A stretch of 64,000 nt of DNA, from positions 44,102 to 108,101 of the forward strand of contig JBBAKM010000006.1 in assembly GCA_040403495.1 (NCBI GenBank), read 5' to 3'. The notes beneath the pieces were generated by a model. It saw only the letters and a program-made list of their open reading frames with translations. It did no database searches and had not been told where the DNA came from. Both the position numbers and the translations under genes were made by a program. This document shows positions 25,428 through 33,699 of the stretch, in pieces. Each line of letters begins with the position of its first letter. The stretch's first letter is position 1. The DNA comes from JABMMZ01 sp040403495 (lineage in GTDB: Bacteria; Bacteroidota; Bacteroidia; NS11-12g; UBA955).

Positions 25428-25828
25428 TTAAGTATTTAAATACTATTATTAATATAAATAACTCATTTTCATACTTCTAAAATAATGCATTTTTTGTTAT
25501 TTATAATAGTTTTAAATAATTTTATGTGTATTTTAACTCAATTAATACCCAAATCAGAGCTTTAATACAATACAAATAGTAATAATATACTCACAAAAAC
25601 ACCCTTTATACATAAGTGTATATACTAAATAACCACCTATCAATTAACCCAAACCTATAATATTACCAAAGCTACAAAACAAATACTGGATATAAAAATA
25701 TAAATGTCTATGAAAATAATATTTTATAATTAATTTAATAGTGTGACATGTATCACAGAACTGTATAAATAATGATTTAATTAAATTTTGTGAAATTCCT
25801 ATTACATAAACGCAAACTTATGTAAATC
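25401..25828. other. Long AT-rich spacer between the two tandem genes
   Basis: Part of the gene-free stretch 25345-25883. No open reading frame of note. It holds the CRP/FNR-like site at 25742-25757 and an inverted repeat TTACATAA-(8 bp)-TTATGTAA at 25802-25825 just before the copy-2 terminator. A weak plus-strand -7-like AAATTTTG at 25783-25790 raises the possibility of a short plus-strand RNA ending at the bidirectional terminator. Otherwise very A+T rich with no other signal seen. Confidence 0.5.
25742..25757. promoter_or_regulatory. CRP/FNR-like binding site
   Basis: TGTGA-CATGTA-TCACA is an exact TGTGA-N6-TCACA match to the consensus of the CRP/FNR superfamily. It lies about 400 bp upstream of copy 1 and about 130 bp past the stop of copy 2. 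Which regulator, and whether it is used, is unknown. Confidence 0.45.
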
Positions 25829-25857
25829 AAAAAACCCCTCTTTGTGGAGGGGTTTTT
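25829..25857. terminator. Terminator after the second 108-residue gene (bidirectional)
   Basis: Hairpin arms CCCCTC and GAGGGG around TTTGTG, flanked by A on one side and T on the other, so it can act in both directions. It lies 26 bp beyond the stop codon of copy 2. Confidence 0.85.
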
Positions 25858-25883
25858 CTTACTAAATTAAACCAACCGATTTA

Positions 25884-26210
25884 TTAATTGCTCATAACGC
25901 AATTTTTCATAAGTAGTTTCTTAATTCTTCGTTGCATTGCCATAGGGATATTTACAAAATGTGTTTGAACACAATCAAAGTCCCTATTAATACACACAAC
26001 TATTTTACCTCCAATCGACTTCATCTCCAACTCAATATTTTTTAATAACGTTTTATATAACTCTATGATTTCTCTTAATACCTTTAAAGTATAAATATTA
26101 GAAACATCTACGCCACTAATACCATCATAATTCACATCAACAAAATCATAAACACTGTCAATTTTGTGGTAATCATACCCGATTTTTGAATTTATAAATG
26201 AGCTATACAT
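25884..26210 (-). CDS. Unrecognised 108-residue protein, tandem copy 2
   Basis: Paralog of the gene at 25018-25344, same length, with residues 1-18 identical and the motifs VDVNYDGISG, LKVLREIIELYKTLLKN, CINRDFDC and FVNIP shared. It differs mainly in residues 59-75 and at the C-terminal end. One conserved cysteine pair (in CINRDFDC) and another near the C-terminus (NC) occur in both. No known domain is recognised. The gene has its own conserved promoter and terminator and stands alone. Confidence 0.75.
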   Translation of the reverse strand: MYSSFINSKIGYDYHKIDSVYDFVDVNYDGISGVDVSNIYTLKVLREIIELYKTLLKNIELEMKSIGGKIVVCINRDFDCVQTHFVNIPMAMQRRIKKLLMKNCVMSN

Positions 26211-26293
26211 AATTATTATTATTAAATTTGTAGTACAAACTAAACGAATTATAATTTAAAAAACAAGTACTTTGTATTAAATTTGTATTATTT
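26157..26293. repeat. Copy 2 of the promoter-leader-start block
   Basis: Counterpart of 25291-25427, offset 866 bp, five mismatches in 137 bp. Similarity stops abruptly beyond about 26293. Confidence 0.85.
26236..26266 (-). promoter_or_regulatory. Promoter of tandem copy 2
   Basis: On the minus strand: TTG (plus 26264-26266), 20-bp spacer, TTAGTTTG (plus 26236-26243). Same arrangement as copy 1. Confidence 0.6.
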
Positions 26294-26577
26294 GTGCTAT
26301 TTTTATTTAATATTTTTACCAAATGCCACATTTTCAATTAAATAAAATAATACAAATTTTTAAATAAATATAATTTTATGACTATTTTTTGTGTCATATT
26401 GCTTATTTAATGTTCATTTTATACTTCAAATTGTGATAAAAATCACTAAAAAAAATTCAAATGATTCCATAATTTTAGATTAATGTCTTATAAATTACAA
26501 AAATTCACCCCGTTTTTACTAAACTATTTAAGTGAATTCAATTTATGTATTGTAATAGTTCAATAATTGAACCGAAA
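26294..26577. other. AT-rich spacer upstream of tandem copy 2
   Basis: Part of the gene-free stretch 26211-26577. It contains a CRP/FNR-like site at 26432-26447 and, near the end of the sugar transporter gene, an inverted repeat GTTCAA-TAA-TTGAAC at 26558-26572 that could form a hairpin but has no T run. Nothing else is seen. Confidence 0.5.
26432..26447. promoter_or_regulatory. Second CRP/FNR-like site
   Basis: TGTGA-TAAAAA-TCACT, one mismatch from TGTGA-N6-TCACA, 222 bp upstream of the copy-2 start. Weak on its own; notable because a perfect site lies upstream of copy 1. Confidence 0.35.
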
Positions 26578-28434
26578 TTAATGCCCTACACTTCCTCCAC
26601 CATCAAAATTGATTCCTTGTTTTTTCAAACTTTTATTAACCAATAATGCAAAAAGCGCTAAGTACACAAAACATAACACCGCAATTAAATAGGATTGATG
26701 TATTCCTATTATGTCTGACAATTTACCTTGAATAGGAGGAATAATACCTCCACCCAATATCATCATAATAAGGAAAGCAGAACCCTGTGAAGTGTATTTT
26801 CCTAATCCAGCAATAGATAAATTAAATATAGCTGGCCACATTATACTACAAGCTAAACCACCTGATAAAAAAGCATAAATAGCAATAGTTCCAGTATTTA
26901 ACATACCAACTACCATGGCAATAACACCCAAAGCCGAAAAAATCACCAAAGTTCTTACCGGCTTGTCTTTACTTACAAAAAACGCAATGATTTGTATGAC
27001 CACACAAATAACATAGTAATACAATGTTTCCATATTTTTACCTGTTAGTGTATTTAACACAACTATTAATACAAAGGCAACTAACGGGACAATAATTAAT
27101 GCAATTACTCTTTTAGATTTGTTCAAATTAAATGCACTAATTGCTCCAGCCCATCGTCCTATCATCAAACTTCCCCAATACATAGAGATATAAGGTGCAA
27201 TTTCTGAGGATGAAAATCCTCCAAACTCTGGCTTTTTTAACAATTCTCCTAAATTACTCCCAATGGCAACCTCCACTCCTACATATGTAAATATCGCTAA
27301 CATACCCAAAACTAGTTGCGGATATTGCATAGCTCCCCAGCCCTCTGGTTTTTTTTGTGCCGACAAATAAGCATATAACAACCCAAAAACCACAACCATT
27401 AGTGCTCCAAACAACCAATACATTCTCTCCTTTTCTATTGGAAGTCGAATTATTTCTATTTTTTCATTTAATTCCTTGACTTGTATCTCTTGTTTATCAA
27501 GCTTTTCTATTATGGAAATTACCTTTGATATAGAAGCTTGTTCTGTAATAGAATCGTCGTTGTTTCGAAGTAAATTCAAGTGCGTCAATGTATCTTTATA
27601 ACTTTTAATGATTCCTTTTGATACATTAACTTGATTTTCTAATACCGACATCTCCTTCACCTCCTTGCTATTATAACTCGCAAAAACAGGACTAAAAAAA
27701 ACGATTAACATTCCAGTCATTACCAACAAAACCTTGAGTGCTTTATTGGCTTTTTCTATAGGTTCTATTGAAATACCTGATGGTACTTTCTTTGAAAAAT
27801 AAAACAAAACGGCTGCGGCAATAAACAACAACCCTACACATGTGTACATGAGAATAACTTTGTTTAACTCCAATAATTGTATTTGTTCATCTGTTAGTGA
27901 TTTTGCTGACCCAAACAAGGCTAATGCAACTATTATTGGTCCAATCGTAGTTCCAAACGAATTAATCCCCCCTCCCAAATTGACTCTACTCGCCCCTGTT
28001 TTAGGGTCGCCTAATAAAATAGCAAATGGATTTGCCGCAGTTTGTTGTAAAGAAAACCCCAATGCAACAATGAATAAACCTAGCAACATACCAACATAAA
28101 CATTCGACTGCACTGCAACAATCATCGCCAATGCCCCTAAAGCTGAAAACAATAAACCAATTACAATACTTTTTTTATAACCCCATTTTCCTACAATGTC
28201 TTTCCCATTTGAATTTCCAAAAGCAAATAAGCCAAGTGCCCCCAAATAATAGGCGGTGTAAAAAGCAAAATCGATTAATTGCGATTGAAATTGGTCGAGC
28301 TTAAAATAACTTTTGCAAAAAGGAATAAAGACACTATTGCCTGCCGCAATAAATCCCCAAAAAAAGAAAACGGTTATTAATGTACTTAATGCCCCGTAAT
28401 TGGTCGCTTGCTTATCTGTTCCTGATTGACTCAT
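26578..28434 (-). CDS. Sugar MFS transporter (FucP/MurT-like) with a large central insertion
   Basis: 618 residues from the ATG at 28434. The upstream TTG at 28452 would lie before the predicted transcript start. N-terminal spans carry FFFWGFIAAGNSVFIPFCK and ALGFSLQQTAANPFAILLGDP, typical of the fucose/glucose/GlcNAc MFS group. The usual length is about 430; the excess comes mainly from about 90 polar, heptad-like residues (bases ~27425-27690) in the central loop, plus extra C-terminal helices. It is divergent from an amino-sugar kinase and anmK, so import of a cell-wall sugar (GlcNAc, MurNAc or anhMurNAc) is likely, but this is inference. Confidence 0.82.
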   Translation of the reverse strand: MSQSGTDKQATNYGALSTLITVFFFWGFIAAGNSVFIPFCKSYFKLDQFQSQLIDFAFYTAYYLGALGLFAFGNSNGKDIVGKWGYKKSIVIGLLFSALGALAMIVAVQSNVYVGMLLGLFIVALGFSLQQTAANPFAILLGDPKTGASRVNLGGGINSFGTTIGPIIVALALFGSAKSLTDEQIQLLELNKVILMYTCVGLLFIAAAVLFYFSKKVPSGISIEPIEKANKALKVLLVMTGMLIVFFSPVFASYNSKEVKEMSVLENQVNVSKGIIKSYKDTLTHLNLLRNNDDSITEQASISKVISIIEKLDKQEIQVKELNEKIEIIRLPIEKERMYWLFGALMVVVFGLLYAYLSAQKKPEGWGAMQYPQLVLGMLAIFTYVGVEVAIGSNLGELLKKPEFGGFSSSEIAPYISMYWGSLMIGRWAGAISAFNLNKSKRVIALIIVPLVAFVLIVVLNTLTGKNMETLYYYVICVVIQIIAFFVSKDKPVRTLVIFSALGVIAMVVGMLNTGTIAIYAFLSGGLACSIMWPAIFNLSIAGLGKYTSQGSAFLIMMILGGGIIPPIQGKLSDIIGIHQSYLIAVLCFVYLALFALLVNKSLKKQGINFDGGGSVGH

Positions 28435-28453
28435 ATTGTTTACTTGTAGCAAG

Positions 28454-28461
28454 CAAATATA
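28454..28461 (-). promoter_or_regulatory. Promoter -7 element for the sugar transporter
   Basis: Minus strand TATATTTG, exact TAnnTTTG match, 19 bp before the ATG at 28434. It favours that start over the TTG at 28452. No clear -33 element. Confidence 0.45.
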
Positions 28462-28533
28462 TTCAAACTATTCTTTTTTTGAAATTTTATTGCGCTTTTA
28501 AATGAATCCTTTTCTATGTGTAACGTTTCAAAC

Positions 28534-28541
28534 TATCTTTG
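28534..28541 (+). promoter_or_regulatory. Promoter -7 element for the amino-sugar kinase
   Basis: TATCTTTG matches TAnnTTTG exactly, 22 bp before the ATG at 28564, and excludes the in-frame ATG at 28516, which lies upstream of it. Confidence 0.5.
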
Positions 28542-28563
28542 CACTTTATTGATTATTAAAATT

Positions 28564-29409
28564 ATGATTATAGTTGCTGACAGCGGAAGTTCAAAATGCG
28601 ATTGGATTATTTATAAAAACAAGGATGAACAACAAACCATTCAAACCATAGGGTTTAATCCTTGGCACCATTCTGAGGCTTTTATTGAAGAGCATGTTTC
28701 TGCTGCATTCAACAATTTTTCAATTAATGAAATTGAAGCCGTTTATTTTTATGGTTCTGGAAGTAGCACAGAGGAGAGAAAGCTAATGGTTAAAAATGCC
28801 CTTCAAAATGTGTTTACCTCTGCCAACATTTCTGTTTCCCACGATTTGGAGGCTAGCGCTATTGCCACCTGCGGAAGTAAGGAAGGATTGGCTTGTATCC
28901 TTGGCACAGGAAGTAATATTTGTCATTGGAATGGAACTTCTATTGTTCAACACGATGCTTTTTTTGGTTTGGGTTATATTTTGGGAGATGAAGGCAGCGG
29001 ATGCTCAATGGGGAAACAACTAATTCGCGACTTTTTATATTGTAAAATGCCTGAAGAAATTTCATCACAACTGATAAAATTGGGATTAAATAAAGACGAG
29101 ATTATTAATAAAGTATATACCCAAAAAGGGGCTAATGTATATTTAGCATCTTTTACTCATTTCATATTTGACAATAAAAAACAACCTTACATTCAAAACT
29201 TAATTCTTCAAAACTTTGATGAATTCATCAAATCTCACGTTTTAACATTTTCTAACCATTTGGAAATACCTTGTAATTTTGTTGGTTCTGTTGCTTATAT
29301 TTTTCAAGATGAACTAAAACAAGTAGCTGATAAATACAAAGTTAGAATTGAAACCATCATCAAACAACCCATTGATAATTTATTGAATTACCATCTAAAC
29401 AATAAATAA
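28564..29409 (+). CDS. BadF/BadG-type amino-sugar kinase (GlcNAc or MurNAc kinase)
   Basis: 281 residues from ATG 28564. The ASKHA-fold ATPase begins MIIVADSGSSKCDWIIY (phosphate 1 loop), then YFYGSGSS, the phosphate 2 region CILGTGSN and GLGYILGDEGSGCSMGKQL (adenosine-type loop). Bacteroidota proteins of this group are GlcNAc kinases; in Tannerella forsythia a related one (MurK) phosphorylates MurNAc. Its neighbours, a divergent sugar MFS transporter and anmK, fit recovery of peptidoglycan amino sugars. The exact sugar is not settled by sequence. Confidence 0.82.
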   Translation: MIIVADSGSSKCDWIIYKNKDEQQTIQTIGFNPWHHSEAFIEEHVSAAFNNFSINEIEAVYFYGSGSSTEERKLMVKNALQNVFTSANISVSHDLEASAIATCGSKEGLACILGTGSNICHWNGTSIVQHDAFFGLGYILGDEGSGCSMGKQLIRDFLYCKMPEEISSQLIKLGLNKDEIINKVYTQKGANVYLASFTHFIFDNKKQPYIQNLILQNFDEFIKSHVLTFSNHLEIPCNFVGSVAYIFQDELKQVADKYKVRIETIIKQPIDNLLNYHLNNK

Positions 29410-29474
29410 ACAAAATAACCCATTTCCTTTAATCGATTAATTAGTTCTATTTAAAGGGTTTATTCCACTAAATT

Positions 29475-29503
29475 TTTGAAATATCCAAAAAAGGTTATTT
29501 TTG
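29475..29503 (+). promoter_or_regulatory. Promoter for anmK
   Basis: TTTG at 29475-29478, 17-bp spacer, TATTTTTG at 29496-29503 (exact TAnnTTTG). The anmK ATG is at 29534; an in-frame TTG at 29501 overlaps the -7 element and can be excluded as start. Confidence 0.55.
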
Positions 29504-29533
29504 CATTTCCTTAATTTTAAATTTATACTAATA

Positions 29534-30631
29534 ATGAAATCATATAAAGTCATTGGAATTATGTCAGGATCGTCTATGGACGGCGTGGATATTGCACTAT
29601 GTCATATTAAAGAGGACAATGGTGCTTATAGTTTTACCATAGAACAAGCAGAAACGATAGAATACAACGAGAAATGGAGAGTACGATTATCACAACTTAG
29701 AAAAGCAGATTCTTTGGCCTATGCCAAAACCGATGTTTTTTATGGCCATTATTTGGGACAATTGGTCAATGATTTTATCGCTAAACACCAAGTTAAGGTT
29801 GATTTAGTTGCCTCTCATGGTCACACTGTTTTCCATTATCCAGAAGCTTTGATAACCCGTCAGGTTGGCGATGGCGCTTCATTGTCTGCAATATGTAATT
29901 TACCTGTTGTAACTGATTTCCGAAGTATGGATGTTGCAAAAGGTGGTCAAGGGGCCCCTCTTGTTGCTATAGGTGATGAAATGTTTTTTAGTCAATATGA
30001 TTACTGCCTAAATCTTGGTGGTTTTGCAAATATTTCCGGAAAAATTGGTCAATACCGTGTTGCATTTGACATTTCTCCTGCCAATATTATCCTTAATAGA
30101 ACAGCCCGTGACTTGAACTTGGAATACGACAACAATGGTGAAATTGCTGCGCAAGGCTCCATTAATTATTCCATGTTAGAAAATTTAAATAAAATAGATT
30201 ACTACAATTTACCATTCCCAAAATCATTAAACAGAGATTGGATAAACAGTGAACTATGGCAAATAGTAAAAGATGGAGATAAATTATCCCCTCAAGACAA
30301 AATGAAAACCTTTGTAGACCACATTGCTTATCAAATTGCAAATAGCATTGACTATTTAAGTCAAAAACAGTCTGAAGGTAAACGTGTGCTAGTAACAGGT
30401 GGTGGTGCTTACAACAAAACATTAATGGAACACATTCAAAGTCACAGTGATGCAACGTTTGAAATCCCTGATAATAAATTGATTGAGTACAAAGAATCTC
30501 TAATTTTCGCATTAATGGGAGTTTTAAGAATTCAAAACAAAGCCAATATCTACAAAACCTTTACTGGTGCAAAATCTGACAGTATAAGCGGAAGTCTAAA
30601 TGGAGATTTCTCAGCACTGTTGTCTATTTAA
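29534..30631 (+). CDS. anmK: Anhydro-N-acetylmuramic acid kinase
   Basis: 365 residues. Motifs: GIMSGSSMDGVDIALC near the N-terminus, DLVASHGHTVFHYP, QVGDGASLSAI, VVTDFRSMDVAKGGQGAPLVAIGD, LNLGGFANIS and VLVTGGGAYNKTLM, all typical of AnmK. It cleaves the 1,6-anhydro ring and phosphorylates anhMurNAc to MurNAc-6-phosphate during peptidoglycan recycling. MurQ, the next enzyme, is not in the window. It lies 124 bp after the kinase gene and has its own promoter. Confidence 0.95.
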   Translation: MKSYKVIGIMSGSSMDGVDIALCHIKEDNGAYSFTIEQAETIEYNEKWRVRLSQLRKADSLAYAKTDVFYGHYLGQLVNDFIAKHQVKVDLVASHGHTVFHYPEALITRQVGDGASLSAICNLPVVTDFRSMDVAKGGQGAPLVAIGDEMFFSQYDYCLNLGGFANISGKIGQYRVAFDISPANIILNRTARDLNLEYDNNGEIAAQGSINYSMLENLNKIDYYNLPFPKSLNRDWINSELWQIVKDGDKLSPQDKMKTFVDHIAYQIANSIDYLSQKQSEGKRVLVTGGGAYNKTLMEHIQSHSDATFEIPDNKLIEYKESLIFALMGVLRIQNKANIYKTFTGAKSDSISGSLNGDFSALLSI

Positions 30632-30670
30632 TAATTTTTGATTATTTTCGTAGGTGTTAAATAATTTGTT

Positions 30671-31225
30671 ATGAAGTCTGTCTTTTATTTTTTGTTGATT
30701 CTCCCCCTGTTTGTTTTTAACTCTTGTAAAAAAGAGGAAAAGAAAAACTTAATTGAAATTGAATACCCACTTTCTTTTTTTGATAAATTTGTAGGAGAAA
30801 CTCATGGCGTAGATTCATTAATCTCTCGTGAATCGTTTGAATTCCCTACCTCTTTGGATGGTGAATTAGCAAAGAAAAACACCAATAAAAGTAAAATAGT
30901 ATCTGCTCGACTCACCTACATGCGTATTCAAGTTATGGATTATGCTTGGGAAGATTCTACCAAATATTCAAATCTAAAAGACATGTCTTTTCTATCTATG
31001 GATCTTAAAAAAGCTGGTGTTGGTCAGGATTTAGTGGCGAGTAAAAACATCCCTGACCTTCGCACAAGGTTCGTAAACCTCGAATTAAATGACGTTGAAC
31101 TTAAAGAGTACTTGGCTCAAGAATCTTTTGCGTTTGTTGTAAAATACATCAAAAGAAGAGGAATGCTTCACGACATGCCTTTTGCTATCAATTTGAAATT
31201 TAAAATAATAGCCGAAACTCTTTAG
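30671..31225 (+). CDS. Lipoprotein of unknown function
   Basis: 184 residues. The signal peptide ends in VFNSC with C19, followed by a Lys/Glu-rich linker and a beta-rich domain (KIVSARLTYMRIQVMDY, SMDLKKAGVG, LRTRFVNLELNDVELKEYL). The pattern of strands looks like a small beta-sandwich, but no family is recognised. It follows anmK by 39 bp and may be co-transcribed with it. It overlaps the end of priA by 4 bp tail to tail. Confidence 0.65.
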   Translation: MKSVFYFLLILPLFVFNSCKKEEKKNLIEIEYPLSFFDKFVGETHGVDSLISRESFEFPTSLDGELAKKNTNKSKIVSARLTYMRIQVMDYAWEDSTKYSNLKDMSFLSMDLKKAGVGQDLVASKNIPDLRTRFVNLELNDVELKEYLAQESFAFVVKYIKRRGMLHDMPFAINLKFKIIAETL

Positions 31226-33699
31226 TTGCAATCCACATCGGCAATAAAGACCAAAGCTTTGTAATTTTCACGTTTTAACAAATAGTCGTAAACTTCTAAA
31301 ACATACTTTTTAATATTGACGCCTTCTTGGGGATTAGTCCCAAATTTAATCAACAAATGGCGGATATACATATTTCTTAGTTTGGATACATGAGGGGTTT
31401 CTGGACCTAATACTCTGTTTCCCAATTGTTGCTTTAACAATTCAGTGTATTTTGCAGCCGCTTCATTCACCAATTGGTTTGACTTATGCTTAAATGTTAT
31501 CTTGATTAACTTACTGAATGGAGGATAATTAAACTGCTCTCTTTCACTGATTTGCTGATGGTACATTTCCAAATAATTGTAATGCTCAACTGATTTTAAT
31601 ACAGGATGATTGGGCTGCTTGGTTTGAATAATCATTTCGCCTTTTTCTCCATGTCGCCCTGCCCTACCTGCCAATTGTATCAACAGTTGAAAGGTTCTTT
31701 CATTCGACCTAAAATCAGGAAAATTTAGAAGTTGATCAGCATTTACGACACTCGTTAATGATACATTTTTGAAATCAAATCCTTTAACTACTATTTGAGT
31801 CCCAACTAACACATCTATTTTTTGATTCTCAAAATCATTGATAATGGTTTTAAAAGCATGCTTACTACTTGTACTATCTTGATCGAACCGAGTCACATTA
31901 AGTTCTGGCAATAATTGCTGCAACTCTTCAGTAATTCTTTCAGTACCATAACCTTCCATCGTTAAAGTGTGATTGCCACAAGCCTGACATTTTATGATAT
32001 TTTCGTGTTGAAATCCACAGTAATGACATCTTAAATTATTGGAATACTTGTAATACGTTAAGGAAATATCACAATTAATACATTTACTTACCCATCCACA
32101 AGTGGTACATTCAATAATAGGAACAAAACCCTTTCGATTTTGGAATAAAATGGCTTGCTTGTGTTCACTTTTTAATGATTTTAGTTGGGTATAAAGCGTT
32201 TCACTGAAAATGCCAGACATTGTTTTTTTTCTAATATCTTCCTTTACATCCACAATAGTCATTTTTGCTGACAATGAATCTCCGTATCTTTCATCCAATT
32301 TTACCAATCCATACTTTCCAACTTGGGTATTGTAATACGTTTCAACTGATGGTGTTGCTGAACCTAATAGAACCTTTGCTTTTAACTTATGTGCCAATAC
32401 AACAGCACAATCTCTGGCTTGATAACGTGGTGATTTTTCCGATTGTTTGTAGGTATTTTCATGTTCTTCATCAACAATAATTAGCCCCAATTGATGCATC
32501 GGCATAAACAAAGCCGACCTAGCACCCAATAAAACCTTGGCTTTACCGGACTGCACATGTTGCCATATTTCCACTTTCTCATTAAAACTATATCGACTGT
32601 GTGAAACCATCAAAGTATCACCAAAAAAACCTTCAAGTAACTTAATAAACTGATGCGTTAAAGCCAATTCAGGCACTAAAACTAAGACACTATTCCCTTT
32701 TTCTAGTTGCTTTTTAATCAACTCAACATACAATAAACTTTTGCCAGACGCGGTAGCACCGAACAACAAAACCGTAGATTTGGACTCAAACTCAGTTTCA
32801 ATAGCTTGAATAGCCTCTAATTGTTTGGGGGTTAATTGATAAGCATTATTTTGTGCCAAATGATCCCCGTATTTGAATCTATCGACTGCAATTTGCTCTT
32901 CGATAATTACTTTTTTAGTTACCAATTGCTTAATTGCAGAAGATTTTAATTGGTAAGTGGAAATTAATTTTGTTTTTAAAGCTTGCCTTTCGTGACTTCC
33001 AATTAAGCAAAGCAAAACATCAAATTGACTTTTTTTACTTGCTTTTTGCTCAAATTCGTTCATTAAAGCCATTAATTCAGCTTCGCTCAAAGCTTTATTT
33101 ATCTTTAACAACTTTTCCGTTTTAGGTTTGTATTTTTGACCTAAATCTTCAAAAATGACAAGATAACCACGGTCGTATAAACTTTTAATAACCTTAACAA
33201 AAGAAGTTTTAGATTTGAGGGTGGTTTCTAAATCAGCAATTTTAATTTTTTCTTTACCTTCTAGAACCTTTAAAATTTGCACTTCACGTTCATCCAACTC
33301 CTCGGGATTGTAATCCAAATCATCCTGAATACAAACAAATGTTTCGCTTGCCAACCTTAATCCAGAGGGCAATGCTGCCAACATAATATCTCCCAATCCA
33401 CACATGTAATAACCCGCCATCCATTCCCAAAAAGCCATTTGCTCTTCGGAAATCAAAGGATTGTCATCTATAATTGAAATTATATTTAAAGCTTCATATT
33501 GTTGAGGCGCAACAGTTGTAATAGATTTAATAATTGCAGTGTAAACTTTTCTAACCCCAAAAGGCACAAAAACTCTTTTCCCAACTACTGCTAATTCTAA
33601 ATATTCACTTGGAACACGGTAAGTAAACAATTTCTTTAATGGCAAAGGTAAAACTACCTCTACATAGACTACATCAGATATGAAATCGTCCTCAATCAA
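31222..33699 (-). CDS. priA: Primosomal protein N' (replication restart helicase PriA)
   Basis: 825 residues. N-terminal 3'-DNA-binding domain (VYVEVVLPLPLKKLFTY), superfamily-2 helicase with Walker A LLFGATASGKS, DEEH box (IIVDEEHENTYKQ), and an eight-cysteine zinc domain starting IIECTTCGW and ending CQACGN. Later helicase motifs VGTQIVVKGFDF and QLAGRAGRHG are present. It reloads the replisome at stalled forks. The start is TTG at 33699, overlapping the sixA stop (TTGA); no in-frame ATG lies before the conserved region. It is the third gene of the DUF423-sixA-priA operon. Confidence 0.96.
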   Translation of the reverse strand: MIEDDFISDVVYVEVVLPLPLKKLFTYRVPSEYLELAVVGKRVFVPFGVRKVYTAIIKSITTVAPQQYEALNIISIIDDNPLISEEQMAFWEWMAGYYMCGLGDIMLAALPSGLRLASETFVCIQDDLDYNPEELDEREVQILKVLEGKEKIKIADLETTLKSKTSFVKVIKSLYDRGYLVIFEDLGQKYKPKTEKLLKINKALSEAELMALMNEFEQKASKKSQFDVLLCLIGSHERQALKTKLISTYQLKSSAIKQLVTKKVIIEEQIAVDRFKYGDHLAQNNAYQLTPKQLEAIQAIETEFESKSTVLLFGATASGKSLLYVELIKKQLEKGNSVLVLVPELALTHQFIKLLEGFFGDTLMVSHSRYSFNEKVEIWQHVQSGKAKVLLGARSALFMPMHQLGLIIVDEEHENTYKQSEKSPRYQARDCAVVLAHKLKAKVLLGSATPSVETYYNTQVGKYGLVKLDERYGDSLSAKMTIVDVKEDIRKKTMSGIFSETLYTQLKSLKSEHKQAILFQNRKGFVPIIECTTCGWVSKCINCDISLTYYKYSNNLRCHYCGFQHENIIKCQACGNHTLTMEGYGTERITEELQQLLPELNVTRFDQDSTSSKHAFKTIINDFENQKIDVLVGTQIVVKGFDFKNVSLTSVVNADQLLNFPDFRSNERTFQLLIQLAGRAGRHGEKGEMIIQTKQPNHPVLKSVEHYNYLEMYHQQISEREQFNYPPFSKLIKITFKHKSNQLVNEAAAKYTELLKQQLGNRVLGPETPHVSKLRNMYIRHLLIKFGTNPQEGVNIKKYVLEVYDYLLKRENYKALVFIADVDCN

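Noticed and set aside
22725..26577. Possible integrative element inserted at tRNA-Lys
   Set aside because: No integrase, and I found no second copy of the tRNA 3' end (an att repeat) at the far side of the accessory patch. The RAYT is not an integrase.
28516..28563. Earlier start for the amino-sugar kinase
   Set aside because: It lies upstream of the predicted promoter element at 28534-28541 and adds non-conserved residues before the phosphate-binding loop.
29410..29474. Possible terminator between the kinase gene and anmK
   Set aside because: AACCC and GGGTT can pair, but the loop is long and there is no T run; too weak to list.
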